Shown here: positions 36,022-45,789 of the stretch, piece by piece | How positions within the stretch are numbered: the first letter of the stretch is position 1 | How the letters are laid out: each line of letters opens with the position of its first letter | Origin: Eggerthella sinensis | GTDB lineage: Bacteria; Actinomycetota; Coriobacteriia; Coriobacteriales; Eggerthellaceae | DNA: 64,000 bases | Direction of reading: 5' to 3' | NCBI RefSeq assembly: GCF_003339815.1 | Contig: NZ_PPTT01000004.1 | Location: forward strand, 140,909-204,908 | The notes under the pieces: generated by a model | What the model was told of the DNA's origin: nothing | Database searches by the model: none | The model's input: the letters and a program-made list of their open reading frames with translations, nothing else | Position numbers and translations under genes: made by a program

Positions 36022-36545
36022 ACCTGACGCGTGAGAGCATCGTCATCGCCGTGGGCGCGGTGCTTGCCGTGCTGTTGCAGATCGTGGTGGCTCCCAATAT
36101 CGCGCTGTTCTCGGCGCAGCCGAACTTCATGCTGGCCTACGTCCTGGTGGTGGCTATCGTGCGGCCGCTCGACGCGGGTCCCGTGCTGCCGTTCGTGCTG
36201 GGCCTGCTCTGCGACCTGCTGGGCACCGGCCCGGTGGGCGGCTACGCGCTCCTGTTCGTCATCGTGTCGTTCATCGCGTCGCGCGCTTTCTCGGTGCTCG
36301 ACAACGACACGCTGTTCATGCCCTTGACCATCCTCGTGGTGGCGACGTTCGCCACCGAGATGCTGTACGGCGCGCTGCTCATCGCGCTCGGCATGGCCGT
36401 GAGTCCCGTGGACGCGTTTCTGTACCGCGCGCTTCCGTGCACGCTGTACGACTGCGTTGTCGGTCTCGTGTTCTATCCGATCATCGCGCGTCTGCTTGCC
36501 GACGGCGCTCAAGACCGCGGACCGCGCACGCCTCGGCTGCGATAG
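36018..36545 (+). CDS. mreD: rod shape-determining protein MreD
   Basis: A 175-residue integral membrane protein with about five helices. PNFMLAYVLVVAIVRP and GLLCDLLGTGPVGGYALLF match the MreD family. It completes the MreBCD elongasome. ATGA overlap with mreC indicates translational coupling; mrdA follows after 12 bases. Confidence 0.92.
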   Translation: MNLTRESIVIAVGAVLAVLLQIVVAPNIALFSAQPNFMLAYVLVVAIVRPLDAGPVLPFVLGLLCDLLGTGPVGGYALLFVIVSFIASRAFSVLDNDTLFMPLTILVVATFATEMLYGALLIALGMAVSPVDAFLYRALPCTLYDCVVGLVFYPIIARLLADGAQDRGPRTPRLR

Positions 36546-36557
36546 GGGGCGCTTGCT

Positions 36558-38735
36558 ATGATCGCCGCCATCATCGCCACCGTCGTCACGCTTATCGTGG
36601 CGATTATCGTCATCGTCGTCGTGTTCGCCGTGCGCAACAACACGAAGTCGTCGAACGTCAGCGTGAAGAAGGACGTGCGCTCCATCAGCTCGGTGGGCGT
36701 GGCGTCGTCGCTCGGCAACGCCGGCGGGCGCGTCGGCGGGCCGGCGCAGGTGCGCACCGGCTCCGCGCAGCGCCCCGTGTCCAATCCGGCCGACAACCTC
36801 AAATCGCGCTTCGTGGCCATGGGCGTGCTGGCCGCCGCCGTGTTCGGCTCGCTCACGGCGAAGCTGTGGATCATGCAGGTGCTCTCGTCCGATACGTATC
36901 GCAGCAAGGCGGACGACAACCAGTACGCCACCGTGTCGACGCCGGCGCCGCGCGGCTACATCTGCGATGTCAACGGCGTGCCGCTCGTGAAGAACCGCGT
37001 GTCGCTCACCGTGCTGGCCGATGCCGAGGCAGCCAACGACCGCGATGTGGTGCAGCGCCTGTCCACGGTGCTCGGCGTGCCGTACAACGTGGTGAAGCAG
37101 CGCATCCAGGACGCGACGGGCGGCGCTCAGAGCCAGCGCGTCGTGGCGAGCGACGTGCGCTTGCGCGACGTCGCCTTCATCACCGAGCATTCAGATGCGT
37201 TTCCCCACATCAAAACCGAGGAGCGCTACGTGCGCGACTACCCCTACGGCGCGTTGGCCGCGCACGTGGTGGGCTACACGGGCTCCGTCACCGAGGAAGG
37301 GCTGGCGACGGTCGGCGAAGGGCGCGACGTGCAGTCGGGCGACGACATGGGCACGTCGGGCATCGAGCTGAAGTACGACAGCCTCCTGGCAGGCGAGCAC
37401 GGCAAGCGCAAGGTGATCGCCGACGCCGACGGCAACGTGGTGAAGGTGGTGAGCGAGACGCAGCCCACGAAGGGCTCCGACGTGTACCTTGCCATCAAGG
37501 GCCCCGTGCAGTACGTGGCCGACCGCGAGCTGGCCGCGCTCATCGCGCCCGAGGACGGCACCATCGGCACGGGCCAGGGCGTGGCGGGCTCGGTGGTGGT
37601 CATGGACCTGCGCGACGGCGGCGTCGTGGCCATGGCAAACTACCCCCTGTTCGATCCCGCCGAGTTCACGGGCGGCATCTCGGAGGACGTATACGATGTG
37701 TACAAATCGGATGAGGCTAAGTATCCGCTGCTCAACCGCGCGATCGCGGGCACCTATCCCGCCGCATCGACGTACAAGACGTTCACGGGCCTCGCGGCGC
37801 TGGCGAACGGGTTCGCCGACCTGAAGCGCACGTGGGACTGCGGCGGTTCATGGGACGGCTGGGGCACGGGCCAGGAGCAGATGTGCTGGAACCACTCGGG
37901 CCACGGCACGCTCGACCTGCGCGGCGGCATCGTGCAGTCGTGCGACGTCGTGTTCTACTGGATTGCCCACGACTTCTTCGAGGCGGCTCAGGATGGCAAG
38001 GTGAGCGAGACGGCTCTGCAGGACTACCTCGCGAAATTCCATTTCGACCAGTACACCGGCATCGACCTTGGAGGCGAAGGGGTGGGCGTCATCCCCACGC
38101 CCGAATGGAAGTACAACCGCTTCCGCGACACGCCGGAAGAGGCGGCGTGGAAGGGCGGCGACATGACCAACATGATCATCGGTCAGGGCTACGTCCTGGT
38201 CACGCCCATGCAGGTGGCGGTAGCCTACGGGGCCATCGCCACGGGCAAGCTGCTGAAACCGCACCTGCTCAAGGAGGTGCGCAACGCAAGCGGCGACGTG
38301 GCCGCCACGCGCAAGGTGGAGACGGCGGGCGAGCTCGACGTGCCCGCGGAGAACCTCGCCTTCATGCGCGACGCCCTCAACGGCGTGGCCACCGACAACG
38401 CCGACGTGTCGAAGCTGCTCAACGAGCAAGGCATCGACCCCGCCACCGTGGCGTGCAAGACGGGTACCGCCGAGTACACTGACAAGGCCGACACCGCATG
38501 GTTTGCCTGCTATGCTCCGGTGGACGACCCCAAATATGTGGTAGCCTGCGTGGTCGAGCATGGCGGCGGCGGATCGTCGGTGGCGGCCCCGCTCGGCGCG
38601 AAGGTGCTTGCGGCGGCCCTCGCGAGCGAGACGACCGCCGAAGACCCGAGCGCGGGCATGGGCGTGATCGCCGGCTCCACCGGCAAGGTGCTGGAGGGCG
38701 CAGGCGCTGCCACGTCGTCCGGCCGTACCGACTAA
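36558..38735 (+). CDS. mrdA: penicillin-binding protein 2 (elongation transpeptidase)
   Basis: A 725-residue class B PBP. It has an N-terminal membrane helix (residues 5-25), a linker, a second hydrophobic stretch near residues 85-110, a dimerization domain with RGYICDVNG, and a C-terminal transpeptidase. Active-site motifs are STYK (SxxK), SCD in place of SxN, and KTGTAEY. It cross-links peptidoglycan during cell elongation together with RodA, whose gene follows. Two hydrophobic segments before the dimerization domain are unusual, as most PBP2 proteins have one. Confidence 0.95.
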   Translation: MIAAIIATVVTLIVAIIVIVVVFAVRNNTKSSNVSVKKDVRSISSVGVASSLGNAGGRVGGPAQVRTGSAQRPVSNPADNLKSRFVAMGVLAAAVFGSLTAKLWIMQVLSSDTYRSKADDNQYATVSTPAPRGYICDVNGVPLVKNRVSLTVLADAEAANDRDVVQRLSTVLGVPYNVVKQRIQDATGGAQSQRVVASDVRLRDVAFITEHSDAFPHIKTEERYVRDYPYGALAAHVVGYTGSVTEEGLATVGEGRDVQSGDDMGTSGIELKYDSLLAGEHGKRKVIADADGNVVKVVSETQPTKGSDVYLAIKGPVQYVADRELAALIAPEDGTIGTGQGVAGSVVVMDLRDGGVVAMANYPLFDPAEFTGGISEDVYDVYKSDEAKYPLLNRAIAGTYPAASTYKTFTGLAALANGFADLKRTWDCGGSWDGWGTGQEQMCWNHSGHGTLDLRGGIVQSCDVVFYWIAHDFFEAAQDGKVSETALQDYLAKFHFDQYTGIDLGGEGVGVIPTPEWKYNRFRDTPEEAAWKGGDMTNMIIGQGYVLVTPMQVAVAYGAIATGKLLKPHLLKEVRNASGDVAATRKVETAGELDVPAENLAFMRDALNGVATDNADVSKLLNEQGIDPATVACKTGTAEYTDKADTAWFACYAPVDDPKYVVACVVEHGGGGSSVAAPLGAKVLAAALASETTAEDPSAGMGVIAGSTGKVLEGAGAATSSGRTD

Positions 38736-38757
38736 AGAGACGAGGAGAGGAGGCGCT

Positions 38758-39957
38758 ATGTCGCAGCTACCGCAGATCAACTCAGTGAAGGCGCCCGACA
38801 AAATCGTGGCGCAGGCAACGCGCACGCGCCGATTCCCCTGGCTCAACCTGCCGTTCATCGTGGTCATCGCCCTCCTTGTGTCCTACGGGCTCGTCATCGT
38901 GCTGTCGGCGGTGACCGGCGATCCCGACTACAGCTTCTCGCGCCAGCTCTCGAACGTGGCCCTGGGCACCGTGCTCATGATCCTCGTGTGGCGCTTCGAC
39001 TACCGGCGCCTGTCGGACTTCACCACCATCTTCCTCGTCGTCAGCGTCGCGCTCATCCTGTCGCCGCACATACCGGGGCTCGGCACCGACGCGGGCATGG
39101 GCGCCCAATCGTGGATCAAGCTGGGCCCGCTCCCGCAGGTCCAACCCGGCGAGTTCGCCAAGATCACCGTCATCCTGCTCGACGCAAGCGTCATGGCGCG
39201 CTACGGGGGGCGCCTCGACGACGCGCGCGAGTACCTGAAGGCGCTCGGCATCATGCTCATCCCGTTCGTGTGCATCATGACGCAGCCCGACCTGGGCACG
39301 GGCCTCGTGTACCTGTTCATCACGGCGGTGGCGCTCGTGGTGGGCGGCGCGCGGCCGAAGTTCCTGCTGATCACGCTGGCGGTGGGTATCGTGGCCGTCA
39401 TAGCGGTGTTCGCCATCGACGAGGTCATCAAAAACTCGACGGGGGAGTACAAGCTGCTCAAGCAGTACCAGCGCAACCGTCTGCTCGTGTTCTTATATCC
39501 TGACATCGATCCTACAGGCAACAGCTACAACCTCAAACAGGCGCAGATCGCCATTGGCTCAGGTGGCCTGTTCGGCAAGGGGCTGTTCCAGGGAACGCAG
39601 CATACGCTGGGCCTGCTGCCCGAGGCTCAGACCGACTTCATCTTCTGCGTGCTGGCCGAGGAACTGGGGTTTTTCGGTGTAATGGTGCTGCTGGCGCTGT
39701 ACGCGTCCCTCGTTTTGATATGCTTCCGTATTGCCGGTGCGTCGAGCGACCTGTTCGGCATGGTCATCGTCATGTGCGGCGTCGGCATGTGGTTGTTCCA
39801 GATTCTTGAAAACATCGGCATGGATGTCGGGCTCATGCCCATCACGGGCATCCCGCTGCCGTTTGTGAGCTACGGGTCGACGGGCATGGTGCTCAACTTC
39901 GTCATGCTCGGCTTCATCGGCTCGGTGTGGACCCATAACATCCAGAAGCAGCGCTAG
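38758..39957 (+). CDS. rodA: RodA peptidoglycan glycosyltransferase (SEDS family)
   Basis: A 399-residue SEDS protein with about ten transmembrane helices. Typical segments are QSWIKLGPLPQVQPGEFAK, QPDLGTGLVY and GIPLPFVSYGSTGM. It polymerises lipid II as the partner of PBP2, encoded just upstream with 22 bases between. It belongs to the mreBCD-mrdA-rodA elongation operon. Confidence 0.96.
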   Translation: MSQLPQINSVKAPDKIVAQATRTRRFPWLNLPFIVVIALLVSYGLVIVLSAVTGDPDYSFSRQLSNVALGTVLMILVWRFDYRRLSDFTTIFLVVSVALILSPHIPGLGTDAGMGAQSWIKLGPLPQVQPGEFAKITVILLDASVMARYGGRLDDAREYLKALGIMLIPFVCIMTQPDLGTGLVYLFITAVALVVGGARPKFLLITLAVGIVAVIAVFAIDEVIKNSTGEYKLLKQYQRNRLLVFLYPDIDPTGNSYNLKQAQIAIGSGGLFGKGLFQGTQHTLGLLPEAQTDFIFCVLAEELGFFGVMVLLALYASLVLICFRIAGASSDLFGMVIVMCGVGMWLFQILENIGMDVGLMPITGIPLPFVSYGSTGMVLNFVMLGFIGSVWTHNIQKQR

Positions 39958-39971
39958 GAAAAGGGGCGGTT

Positions 39972-41111
39972 ATGCAGCTACCCGTTGACATCAAAGCGGT
40001 TATCGACGAAGCCACCAACATCGACGAGGCGCGTCGCACCTCGCTCTCCGTGAGCGTGTACCTTGACGACAGCGCTCCGGGCGACGTGCAGGCGCACGTG
40101 CGCCAGGCGTTCGCCAGCGCGTCGCCGCATGCCCGCGTATCGCTCATGTACCTCGACGGGCGCCCGTTCGTGCCGTTTTCCGGCGACGATATGGCCGTCA
40201 TCGTGGCGGGGCTCAACGAGCAGGTGGGGGAGTACGCCGCGCAGGTGCGCGCGGTGGGCGTTCCCGTGATGGTGGTCACCACGCTGCCGTCGCTCGTGGC
40301 CGACATGGCGAAGGCCGCCGGCAACCCCATTCCGCACGGCGACCTCATCGCCCCCAAAGAACCCAAGGCGCAGCCGGCCCCGCTGCCGGCGCCCGATGCC
40401 GTCACGAACGGGGCCGAGGCCGTGCAGGCCATCGGCGCCGATTTCCCCAACGAACCGTACGCGCTCGACCGCGACGCCGTCTCGTCGCTCAACGAGCGCA
40501 TGGGCGGCTGGGTGATCGCCGCATGCAACGACAAGCGCCTGGCGTTCGCGCTGGCGTTTCCCTTCGTGCGCAAGCCCCTGTCGCTCGAGGCTGTGAATTC
40601 CACCGCGCTGCAGAACGCGGGCGTGGGCCTGCTCGTCATCATCCCGGGCGCCGACATGCCCGTCATGACGCTCAACCAGGCGAAGATGCTGCTCATGATT
40701 GCCGCCTCGTACGGCGAAGAGCTCAACATGGAGCGCGTGAAGGAGCTTGCGGCCCTCGTGGGCGGCGCGTTCGCGTGCCGCGCGGTGGCGCGTCAGCTCG
40801 TGGCGTTCGTGCCGGCGCTCGGTTGGGCCGTGAAGGCCGCCATCGGCTACACGGGCACCATCGCCATGGGCCGCGCTGCCATCGAGTACTACGAGGACGG
40901 CGCGACGTTCGGCAAGCTCACCGACGCCGTGGCCGAGGCCCGCGACAAGGTGGTGCGCGCGGCGGCGAGCCGCGCCGCATCGAAGGCGCAGGCCACCGGC
41001 GCGAAGGCCGTGGAGGGCGTGCGCAATCGCGCCGTGCAGGCGGCCCATGCGGCCGGCGGCGTGCGCAATGCGGCCGTGTCGCGCTTCGGCGCAGGCAAAG
41101 CCCGCTCCTAA
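39972..41111 (+). CDS. DUF697/YcjF-like protein of unknown function
   Basis: A 379-residue protein. The C-terminal half (about residues 230-310) holds the DUF697-type helical block with NQAKMLLMIAASYGEELN, LVAFVPALGWAVKAAIGYTG and AIEYYEDG. The N-terminal part resembles a nucleotide-binding or vWA-like fold only vaguely. The last 60 residues are an Ala/Lys/Arg-rich helix. It follows rodA by 14 bases, so it is probably transcribed with the cell-shape genes. No function is assigned. Confidence 0.75.
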   Translation: MQLPVDIKAVIDEATNIDEARRTSLSVSVYLDDSAPGDVQAHVRQAFASASPHARVSLMYLDGRPFVPFSGDDMAVIVAGLNEQVGEYAAQVRAVGVPVMVVTTLPSLVADMAKAAGNPIPHGDLIAPKEPKAQPAPLPAPDAVTNGAEAVQAIGADFPNEPYALDRDAVSSLNERMGGWVIAACNDKRLAFALAFPFVRKPLSLEAVNSTALQNAGVGLLVIIPGADMPVMTLNQAKMLLMIAASYGEELNMERVKELAALVGGAFACRAVARQLVAFVPALGWAVKAAIGYTGTIAMGRAAIEYYEDGATFGKLTDAVAEARDKVVRAAASRAASKAQATGAKAVEGVRNRAVQAAHAAGGVRNAAVSRFGAGKARS

Positions 41112-41154
41112 TCGCCGTTTCGGCACCGTAAACCAAAGAAGGGAAACGAGTTCG

Positions 41155-43062
41155 ATGACGGATCTCTGGCCGCGTCTCGAGCCGCTGCTGGCTGCTGCGG
41201 AGCGCCCTGCGCGCTACCTCAACCACGAGTTCGGCTGCGTGTACAAGCCCGAAGCGGATTTCCGCTTCTGCATGGTGTACCCCGACACCTACGAGCTGGG
41301 GCAGGCGAACCAGGCGCTGCGCATCCTCGTGAACGTGGTGAACGCGGTTGACGGCATGGTGGCCGAGCGCGCGTTCCTGCCCGCGCCGGCGATGTGCGAC
41401 ACGCTCCGCGCCGAGGGCATCCCGCTGTTCAGCATCGAAAGCTGCGCGCCGCTGTCCGAATTCGACGCGGTGGGCATCACGCTGCCGCACGAGCTGGCGG
41501 CGACGAACATCCTCGAAACGCTCGATCTGGCGGGCATTCCGCTGCATCCCGACGAGCGCGGCGAAACCGACCCGCTCGTGGTGGGGGGCGGCCCCTGCGC
41601 GTACAACCCCGAGCCGTACGCGCTGTTCTTCGACGCCTTCAACATCGGCGAGGGCGAGGAGGCGCTGCCGCGCGGCCTGGCCGTCATCCGCCGCATGCGC
41701 GCCGAAGGGGCGCTCCGCGCCGACATCCTGCGCGCGCTTGCCGTCGAGCCCGGCTGGTACGTGCCGTCGCTCTACCGGTGGAGGTCCGAGGAGGAGGCGC
41801 AGGAGGGGGGTTCGTGGATCGAGCCGGTTGAAGACGGGCTGCCGACCCGCATCGAGAAGAGCCTGTTCGAGGGTTTCGCGACGAGCCCCGGCTGGGAGCC
41901 GTGCATCGTGCCGTTCACCGAGGTGGTGCACGACCGTCTCAACGTCGAGATCTTGCGCGGGTGCGCCCGCGGCTGCCGCTTCTGCCAGGCGGGCATGATG
42001 TACCGCCCCGTGCGCGAGCGCTCGGCCGACAACGTGGTGGAATCGGTGGTGCAGGGCCTGGCCGAGACGGGCTACGACGAGGTCAGCCTCACGTCGCTCT
42101 CGTCGACCGACCACTCGCAGATCGCCGACATCCTCACGCGCATCAACCGCGCGTGCGACGGCAAGGGCGTGCGCATCTCGGTGCCCTCGCAGCGCCTCGA
42201 TTCGTTCGGCGTGGACATGGCCGAGCTTGTGGCGGGCCGCAAGAAGGGCGGTCTCACGTTCGCGCCCGAGGCCGGCACGCAGCGCTTGCGCAACGTCATC
42301 AACAAGAACGTGACCGAGGACGACCTGTTCGGCGCGCTCGATGCCGCGTTCGCGGCCGGTTGGCGGCGCTGCAAGCTGTACTTCATGATCGGGCTGCCCA
42401 CCGAGACCGACGACGACATCAAGGGCATCGCGAGCCTCGCGCAGCGCGCCTACGACCGCATGAAGGCGGCCACGCCGCCCGAGCAGCGCGGAGGCCTCGC
42501 CCTCAGCATCTCGTGCGCGCTGTTCGTGCCGAAGGCCCAGACGCCGTTTCAGTGGGACGGGCAGATTCCGCCCGAGGAAGCTCTTCGCCGCGTGAACCTG
42601 CTGCGCAACTCGGTGCGCTACCGCGCGATCGACGTGCACTGGCACGACCCGGCCACGAGCTTCGTCGAGGCCGTGATGAGCCGGGCCGGCCGCGAAGGCG
42701 CCGCGTGGGTGGAAGCCGCCTGGCGCCGCGGCGCGCGCTTCGACGCATGGACCGAGTGCTTCAGCGAGACCGCTTGGCGCGAGGCCGCCGACGAGGTGGG
42801 CATCGACCCGGCCGCCATCGCGCAGACGGCGTATCCCACCGATCGCGTCATGCCGTGGGAGCATATCTCCACCGGCGTGTCCACGCGCTTCTTGGCGCGC
42901 GAGCGCCGCTTGGCAACCGATGAGCGCACGACGCCCGACTGCACGTTCGGGAAGTGCTCGGCGTGCGGCGCGTGCCCGTCGCTCGGCGTGGACAACGAGC
43001 TGGCTCGCCCGCGCGTGGCCAGCGGTTCGAACGCGGAGCCGAAGGAGGCCGTCCATGCCTGA
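41155..43062 (+). CDS. TIGR03960 family B12-binding-domain radical SAM protein
   Basis: A 635-residue radical SAM protein. The N-terminal cobalamin-binding-like domain includes MVYPDTYELGQANQALRIL. The radical SAM cluster is CARGCRFCQAG with C270, C274 and C277. Near the C-terminus CTFGKCSACGACPSLG offers a second cysteine cluster. The family is almost always linked to the TIGR03936 gene that follows, here overlapping by eight bases; its reaction is not established. The ATG at 41155 was chosen by homology of MTDLWPRLEPLL; an upstream extension is a shadow of the preceding gene. Confidence 0.9.
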   Translation: MTDLWPRLEPLLAAAERPARYLNHEFGCVYKPEADFRFCMVYPDTYELGQANQALRILVNVVNAVDGMVAERAFLPAPAMCDTLRAEGIPLFSIESCAPLSEFDAVGITLPHELAATNILETLDLAGIPLHPDERGETDPLVVGGGPCAYNPEPYALFFDAFNIGEGEEALPRGLAVIRRMRAEGALRADILRALAVEPGWYVPSLYRWRSEEEAQEGGSWIEPVEDGLPTRIEKSLFEGFATSPGWEPCIVPFTEVVHDRLNVEILRGCARGCRFCQAGMMYRPVRERSADNVVESVVQGLAETGYDEVSLTSLSSTDHSQIADILTRINRACDGKGVRISVPSQRLDSFGVDMAELVAGRKKGGLTFAPEAGTQRLRNVINKNVTEDDLFGALDAAFAAGWRRCKLYFMIGLPTETDDDIKGIASLAQRAYDRMKAATPPEQRGGLALSISCALFVPKAQTPFQWDGQIPPEEALRRVNLLRNSVRYRAIDVHWHDPATSFVEAVMSRAGREGAAWVEAAWRRGARFDAWTECFSETAWREAADEVGIDPAAIAQTAYPTDRVMPWEHISTGVSTRFLARERRLATDERTTPDCTFGKCSACGACPSLGVDNELARPRVASGSNAEPKEAVHA

Positions 43063-43711
43063 TCCGAACCTGTTCCGTTTGCGCGTGACGTTCTGCGAGC
43101 AGGGCCGCTTGGCGCTGCTGTCGCATCTCGAGCTGGCGCGCGCCCTCGAGCGCGCCGTGCGGCGCGCCGGGCTGCCGTTCGCGGTGAGCCAGGGGTTCTC
43201 GCCCCATATGAAGATCGCCTTCGGCGCGGCGCTGCCCGTGGGGGTGGGCGGCACGCACGAGCTGTTCGACCTGCAGCTGACGCGCTACGTGCCGGTCGAC
43301 GAGGCGCTCGAGGCCCTGCAGGCGGCCAGCGTGCCCGACCTCATGGTGACGGCGTGCGACTATATCGAGCCGCATGCGCCGGCCGCTTCGGCCGCGTATC
43401 CCATCGCCACGTACCGTGCGCTGCTGTCGCGCCCGCCGGCGTCGTTCGCGCCGCCCGAGGAGGTGACGGTCGTTCGCAAGAAGAAGGAGAAGGTGCTGCG
43501 GGTGGACGAGTTCCTCGTGGGGGAGATGGAGCTTGCCGGCTCGGTGGCGACGTTCACGCTGGAATCGAAGCTGACCGGATCGTTGCGCCCCGACGTGCTG
43601 CTGCGCGCCTGCTGCGACGCCGCCAACGCGGCAGCGCCCGACGAAGCCGCTGCCGTCGGGCCGCTGCATGTGCTGTCGGTCATGCGCGTGGATCAGCGCG
43701 CCGCGCGCTAG
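43055..43711 (+). CDS. TIGR03936/DUF2344 radical-SAM-linked protein
   Basis: A 218-residue protein that starts NLFRLRVTFCEQGRLALLSH and contains FAVSQGFSPHMKIAFGAALPVG, the DUF2344 signature. It pairs with TIGR03960 enzymes, sometimes as a fusion, and is thought to help them act on RNA or ribosome-related substrates; that role is unproven. Ribosome site GAAGGAGG lies inside the end of the upstream gene. It ends overlapping by four bases the convergent DUF1254 gene. Confidence 0.9.
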   Translation: MPDPNLFRLRVTFCEQGRLALLSHLELARALERAVRRAGLPFAVSQGFSPHMKIAFGAALPVGVGGTHELFDLQLTRYVPVDEALEALQAASVPDLMVTACDYIEPHAPAASAAYPIATYRALLSRPPASFAPPEEVTVVRKKKEKVLRVDEFLVGEMELAGSVATFTLESKLTGSLRPDVLLRACCDAANAAAPDEAAAVGPLHVLSVMRVDQRAAR

Positions 43712-45051
43712 GAGCGCACGCGCAGGCGCGGCATCTGCCAGGCGAACGAGAGCACGTCGGCGGTGGGCAGGTAGATGCGCATCGTCAGCGAGAAGACGCC
43801 TTCGCAGACGGGAATCCATGCGCGCTCCCGCCGCCCGCCGGGATTCGTCGCCTGGATGAACAGGTCGAGCGACCCGTCCTCGTTGAAGGGCAGGTCGTCC
43901 ACTTCTCCCAGGTTGTAGCGGCCGAGCTCGTTTTCCACAAGCCGGCCCGCGTCAGTGTACGCCGTGAGCGACCACCAGCCGTCCGCGCCGTGCGGCGGCG
44001 TCATGTTCGGCTCGAAGTGCAGTGTGTAGGCTCGGTCGCCGCGCAGCGGGACGCCTTCCTCGTCCATCACCATCGAAGGGTACACCGCCATCGACACGGG
44101 GTTGGCGAACCCGCCGTAGGCCACCACCGCGCGAAACGCGTAGTCGGTGCCGAACCGTCCCACGCGCTCGTCCATGAACATCCATCCGTTCGACGGCGTG
44201 ATGTGGGCGTGTTCGGACGAGTAGGCGCGGTCGATGAGGTGCGGCAGGTGCGCCGTGGCGCGCACGACGTCCTCGCCGAGCGCCTGCAGGTCGAACGCGA
44301 GGCCGGCCCCGATGCCGAGCTCGGCGAACCGTGCGAGGGCGGGCGCGTCGGCGGCGGCGCCGGGATTGTCCTGCGCCAGGCGGTTGAAGCGGTCGAAGTA
44401 GTCCTGCAGCGAGAGGTTCGCCATGTATTCGAGCGGCACGTAGTCGCGTGCGGGGTCGTAGGCGCCCGGCGCGGGGCGGTACGTGCCGGCGCGCTTGTCG
44501 TCGAACGCCGAGAGTGGGCAGGTGTCCATGGCGTCCTGGATGGCGTGCACGTTCTCCACGTCGTCGGGGCCGAAGCACTTCGTGCGCAGCAGCAGCCACA
44601 CGAAGTCCGTGGGCATGCGCACGGCCTGCACCCCGTCGGGCAGCGCGCCGTCCCAGAAGGGGCCGCAGAGCGCGTAGACGGCTTCGTCGTTGCCGCCGAG
44701 GCCGTCGGTGCCCAGGATGAACGGTGTGTTGGAATACCCGTCGAAGGTCTGCACCGTGCAGTAGCGCTCGGTGCGCGGCTTGAAGAGCAGGATGGGTTCG
44801 GCGGCGAGGTCGAGATAGGCCTGCGAGTACAGCGTGTCCACGTTGGGGCGCGTCAGGCTGACCATGTCGGGCGTCGCCAGGCTGCGCGCGTGGAACAGCT
44901 GGTTGACGGGCGCGCGCTCCTCGGTCGCCTCGACGGTGTTCGCGGCCATGTCTTTGATGACGTCGAGCAGCACGAGCGGATAGGCGTACAGGTAGGCTTC
45001 TTCGCCGGTGCGGGCGACGTCGGCAGGCGATGCAGCGGGCGATGCGGTCAT
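43708..45051 (-). CDS. DUF1254/DUF1214 domain protein
   Basis: A 447-residue protein. The N-terminal DUF1254 region contains EEAYLYAYPLVLLDVIKDM and LTRPNVDTLYSQAYLDL. The C-terminal DUF1214 region contains HFEPNMTPPHGADGWWSLTAY and LGRYNLG. Many members are exported; this one has no signal peptide, so it is likely cytoplasmic. The biochemical function is unknown. The ATG at 45051 has AAAGGA six bases upstream. It lies downstream of the tRNA-Asp genes on the same strand, separated by a terminator. Confidence 0.88.
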   Translation of the reverse strand: MTASPAASPADVARTGEEAYLYAYPLVLLDVIKDMAANTVEATEERAPVNQLFHARSLATPDMVSLTRPNVDTLYSQAYLDLAAEPILLFKPRTERYCTVQTFDGYSNTPFILGTDGLGGNDEAVYALCGPFWDGALPDGVQAVRMPTDFVWLLLRTKCFGPDDVENVHAIQDAMDTCPLSAFDDKRAGTYRPAPGAYDPARDYVPLEYMANLSLQDYFDRFNRLAQDNPGAAADAPALARFAELGIGAGLAFDLQALGEDVVRATAHLPHLIDRAYSSEHAHITPSNGWMFMDERVGRFGTDYAFRAVVAYGGFANPVSMAVYPSMVMDEEGVPLRGDRAYTLHFEPNMTPPHGADGWWSLTAYTDAGRLVENELGRYNLGEVDDLPFNEDGSLDLFIQATNPGGRRERAWIPVCEGVFSLTMRIYLPTADVLSFAWQMPRLRVRS

Positions 45052-45181
45052 GGCGATCCTTTCTCGACGGGCAGGCGAGGGCTGTGCGCACGAGCATAGC
45101 AGACCGCCGTGCGCCGGACGATTCCGTTGCGTACCCGATGCGAAAGAGGTCGTTCTGACGGCGAATTCGTCAGGAAACGAA

Positions 45182-45203
45182 AGAACCCGCCGAAGCGGGT
45201 TCT
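45182..45203 (-). terminator. terminator of tRNA-Asp copy 1
   Basis: A 9-bp stem, AGAACCCGC/GCGGGTTCT, has a TTCG tetraloop on the minus strand and is followed by TTCTTTCGTTTC. Confidence 0.85.
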
Positions 45204-45217
45204 CGATGTTTGGATGG

Positions 45218-45291
<74 letters not shown>

Positions 45292-45378
45292 GTGCTTTGC
45301 AGCGAAGGATATTCTACCGGAAGATTCTTCGCGGTGCAATCATTATTATGGCGAAATGTTCGACGGGGGAGCGGCGAA

Positions 45379-45394
45379 TGTTTCACGTGAAACA
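45379..45394. promoter_or_regulatory. parS centromere site (ParB/Spo0J binding)
   Basis: TGTTTCACGTGAAACA is a perfect match to the universal bacterial parS consensus. The flanks extend it to a 20-bp perfect palindrome at 45377-45396. It lies between the two tRNA-Asp copies in otherwise non-coding DNA. ParB bound here would help load SMC and segregate the chromosome. The parA and parB genes are not in the window. Confidence 0.93.
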
Positions 45395-45427
45395 TTTGTT
45401 CTGGTTGTGCGAAGCGCGCATGCAAAA

Positions 45428-45449
45428 AGAACCCGCCGAAGCGGGTTCT
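45428..45449 (-). terminator. terminator of tRNA-Asp copy 2
   Basis: It has the same 9-bp stem and TTCG loop as the other copy and is followed on the minus strand by TTTTTGC. It separates this tRNA from the parS site and the next copy. Confidence 0.85.
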
Positions 45450-45463
45450 CGATGTTTGGATGG

Positions 45464-45537
<74 letters not shown>

Positions 45538-45616
45538 GTGCTTTGCAGCGCGGAATATATTACCGGTAGAGTGCGTTTCACGCAAGCCCCAATTTGAAAA
45601 AGTTTTTCCTTCCCCT

Positions 45617-45665
45617 TTGCGTGCGGGCGCGATCGAGCGACCAGGGAATCTCGCGCCGCGCGCAA
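45617..45665 (+). repeat. degenerate copy of the GC-rich palindromic repeat
   Basis: This 49-bp unit starts TTGCGTGCGGG, has GAGCGACCAG in the middle and ends CCGCGCGCAA. That is the same layout as copies A-C near 30 and 33.8 kb, with more sequence divergence. It lies between the tRNA-Asp promoter region and the MarR operon. Confidence 0.5.
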
Positions 45666-45739
45666 GGGGGCATCCTCCCCCATGCAGGTTCTGTGGCGAA
45701 GGAAACATTTTGGTGCATAATTTTTAATCAGTGATAAAG

Positions 45740-45752
45740 TTTAGCAGCTAAA
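45740..45752. promoter_or_regulatory. 13-bp palindrome, candidate MarR operator
   Basis: TTTAGC-A-GCTAAA is a perfect inverted repeat 37 bases before the MarR start codon, in AT-rich DNA. Its size and position suit autoregulation by the MarR protein and control of the ABC exporter genes. No binding evidence is available. Confidence 0.5.
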
Positions 45753-45789
45753 TTGTAGCAAGACCGAAACGAAGACGAAGAAGGGTGCG

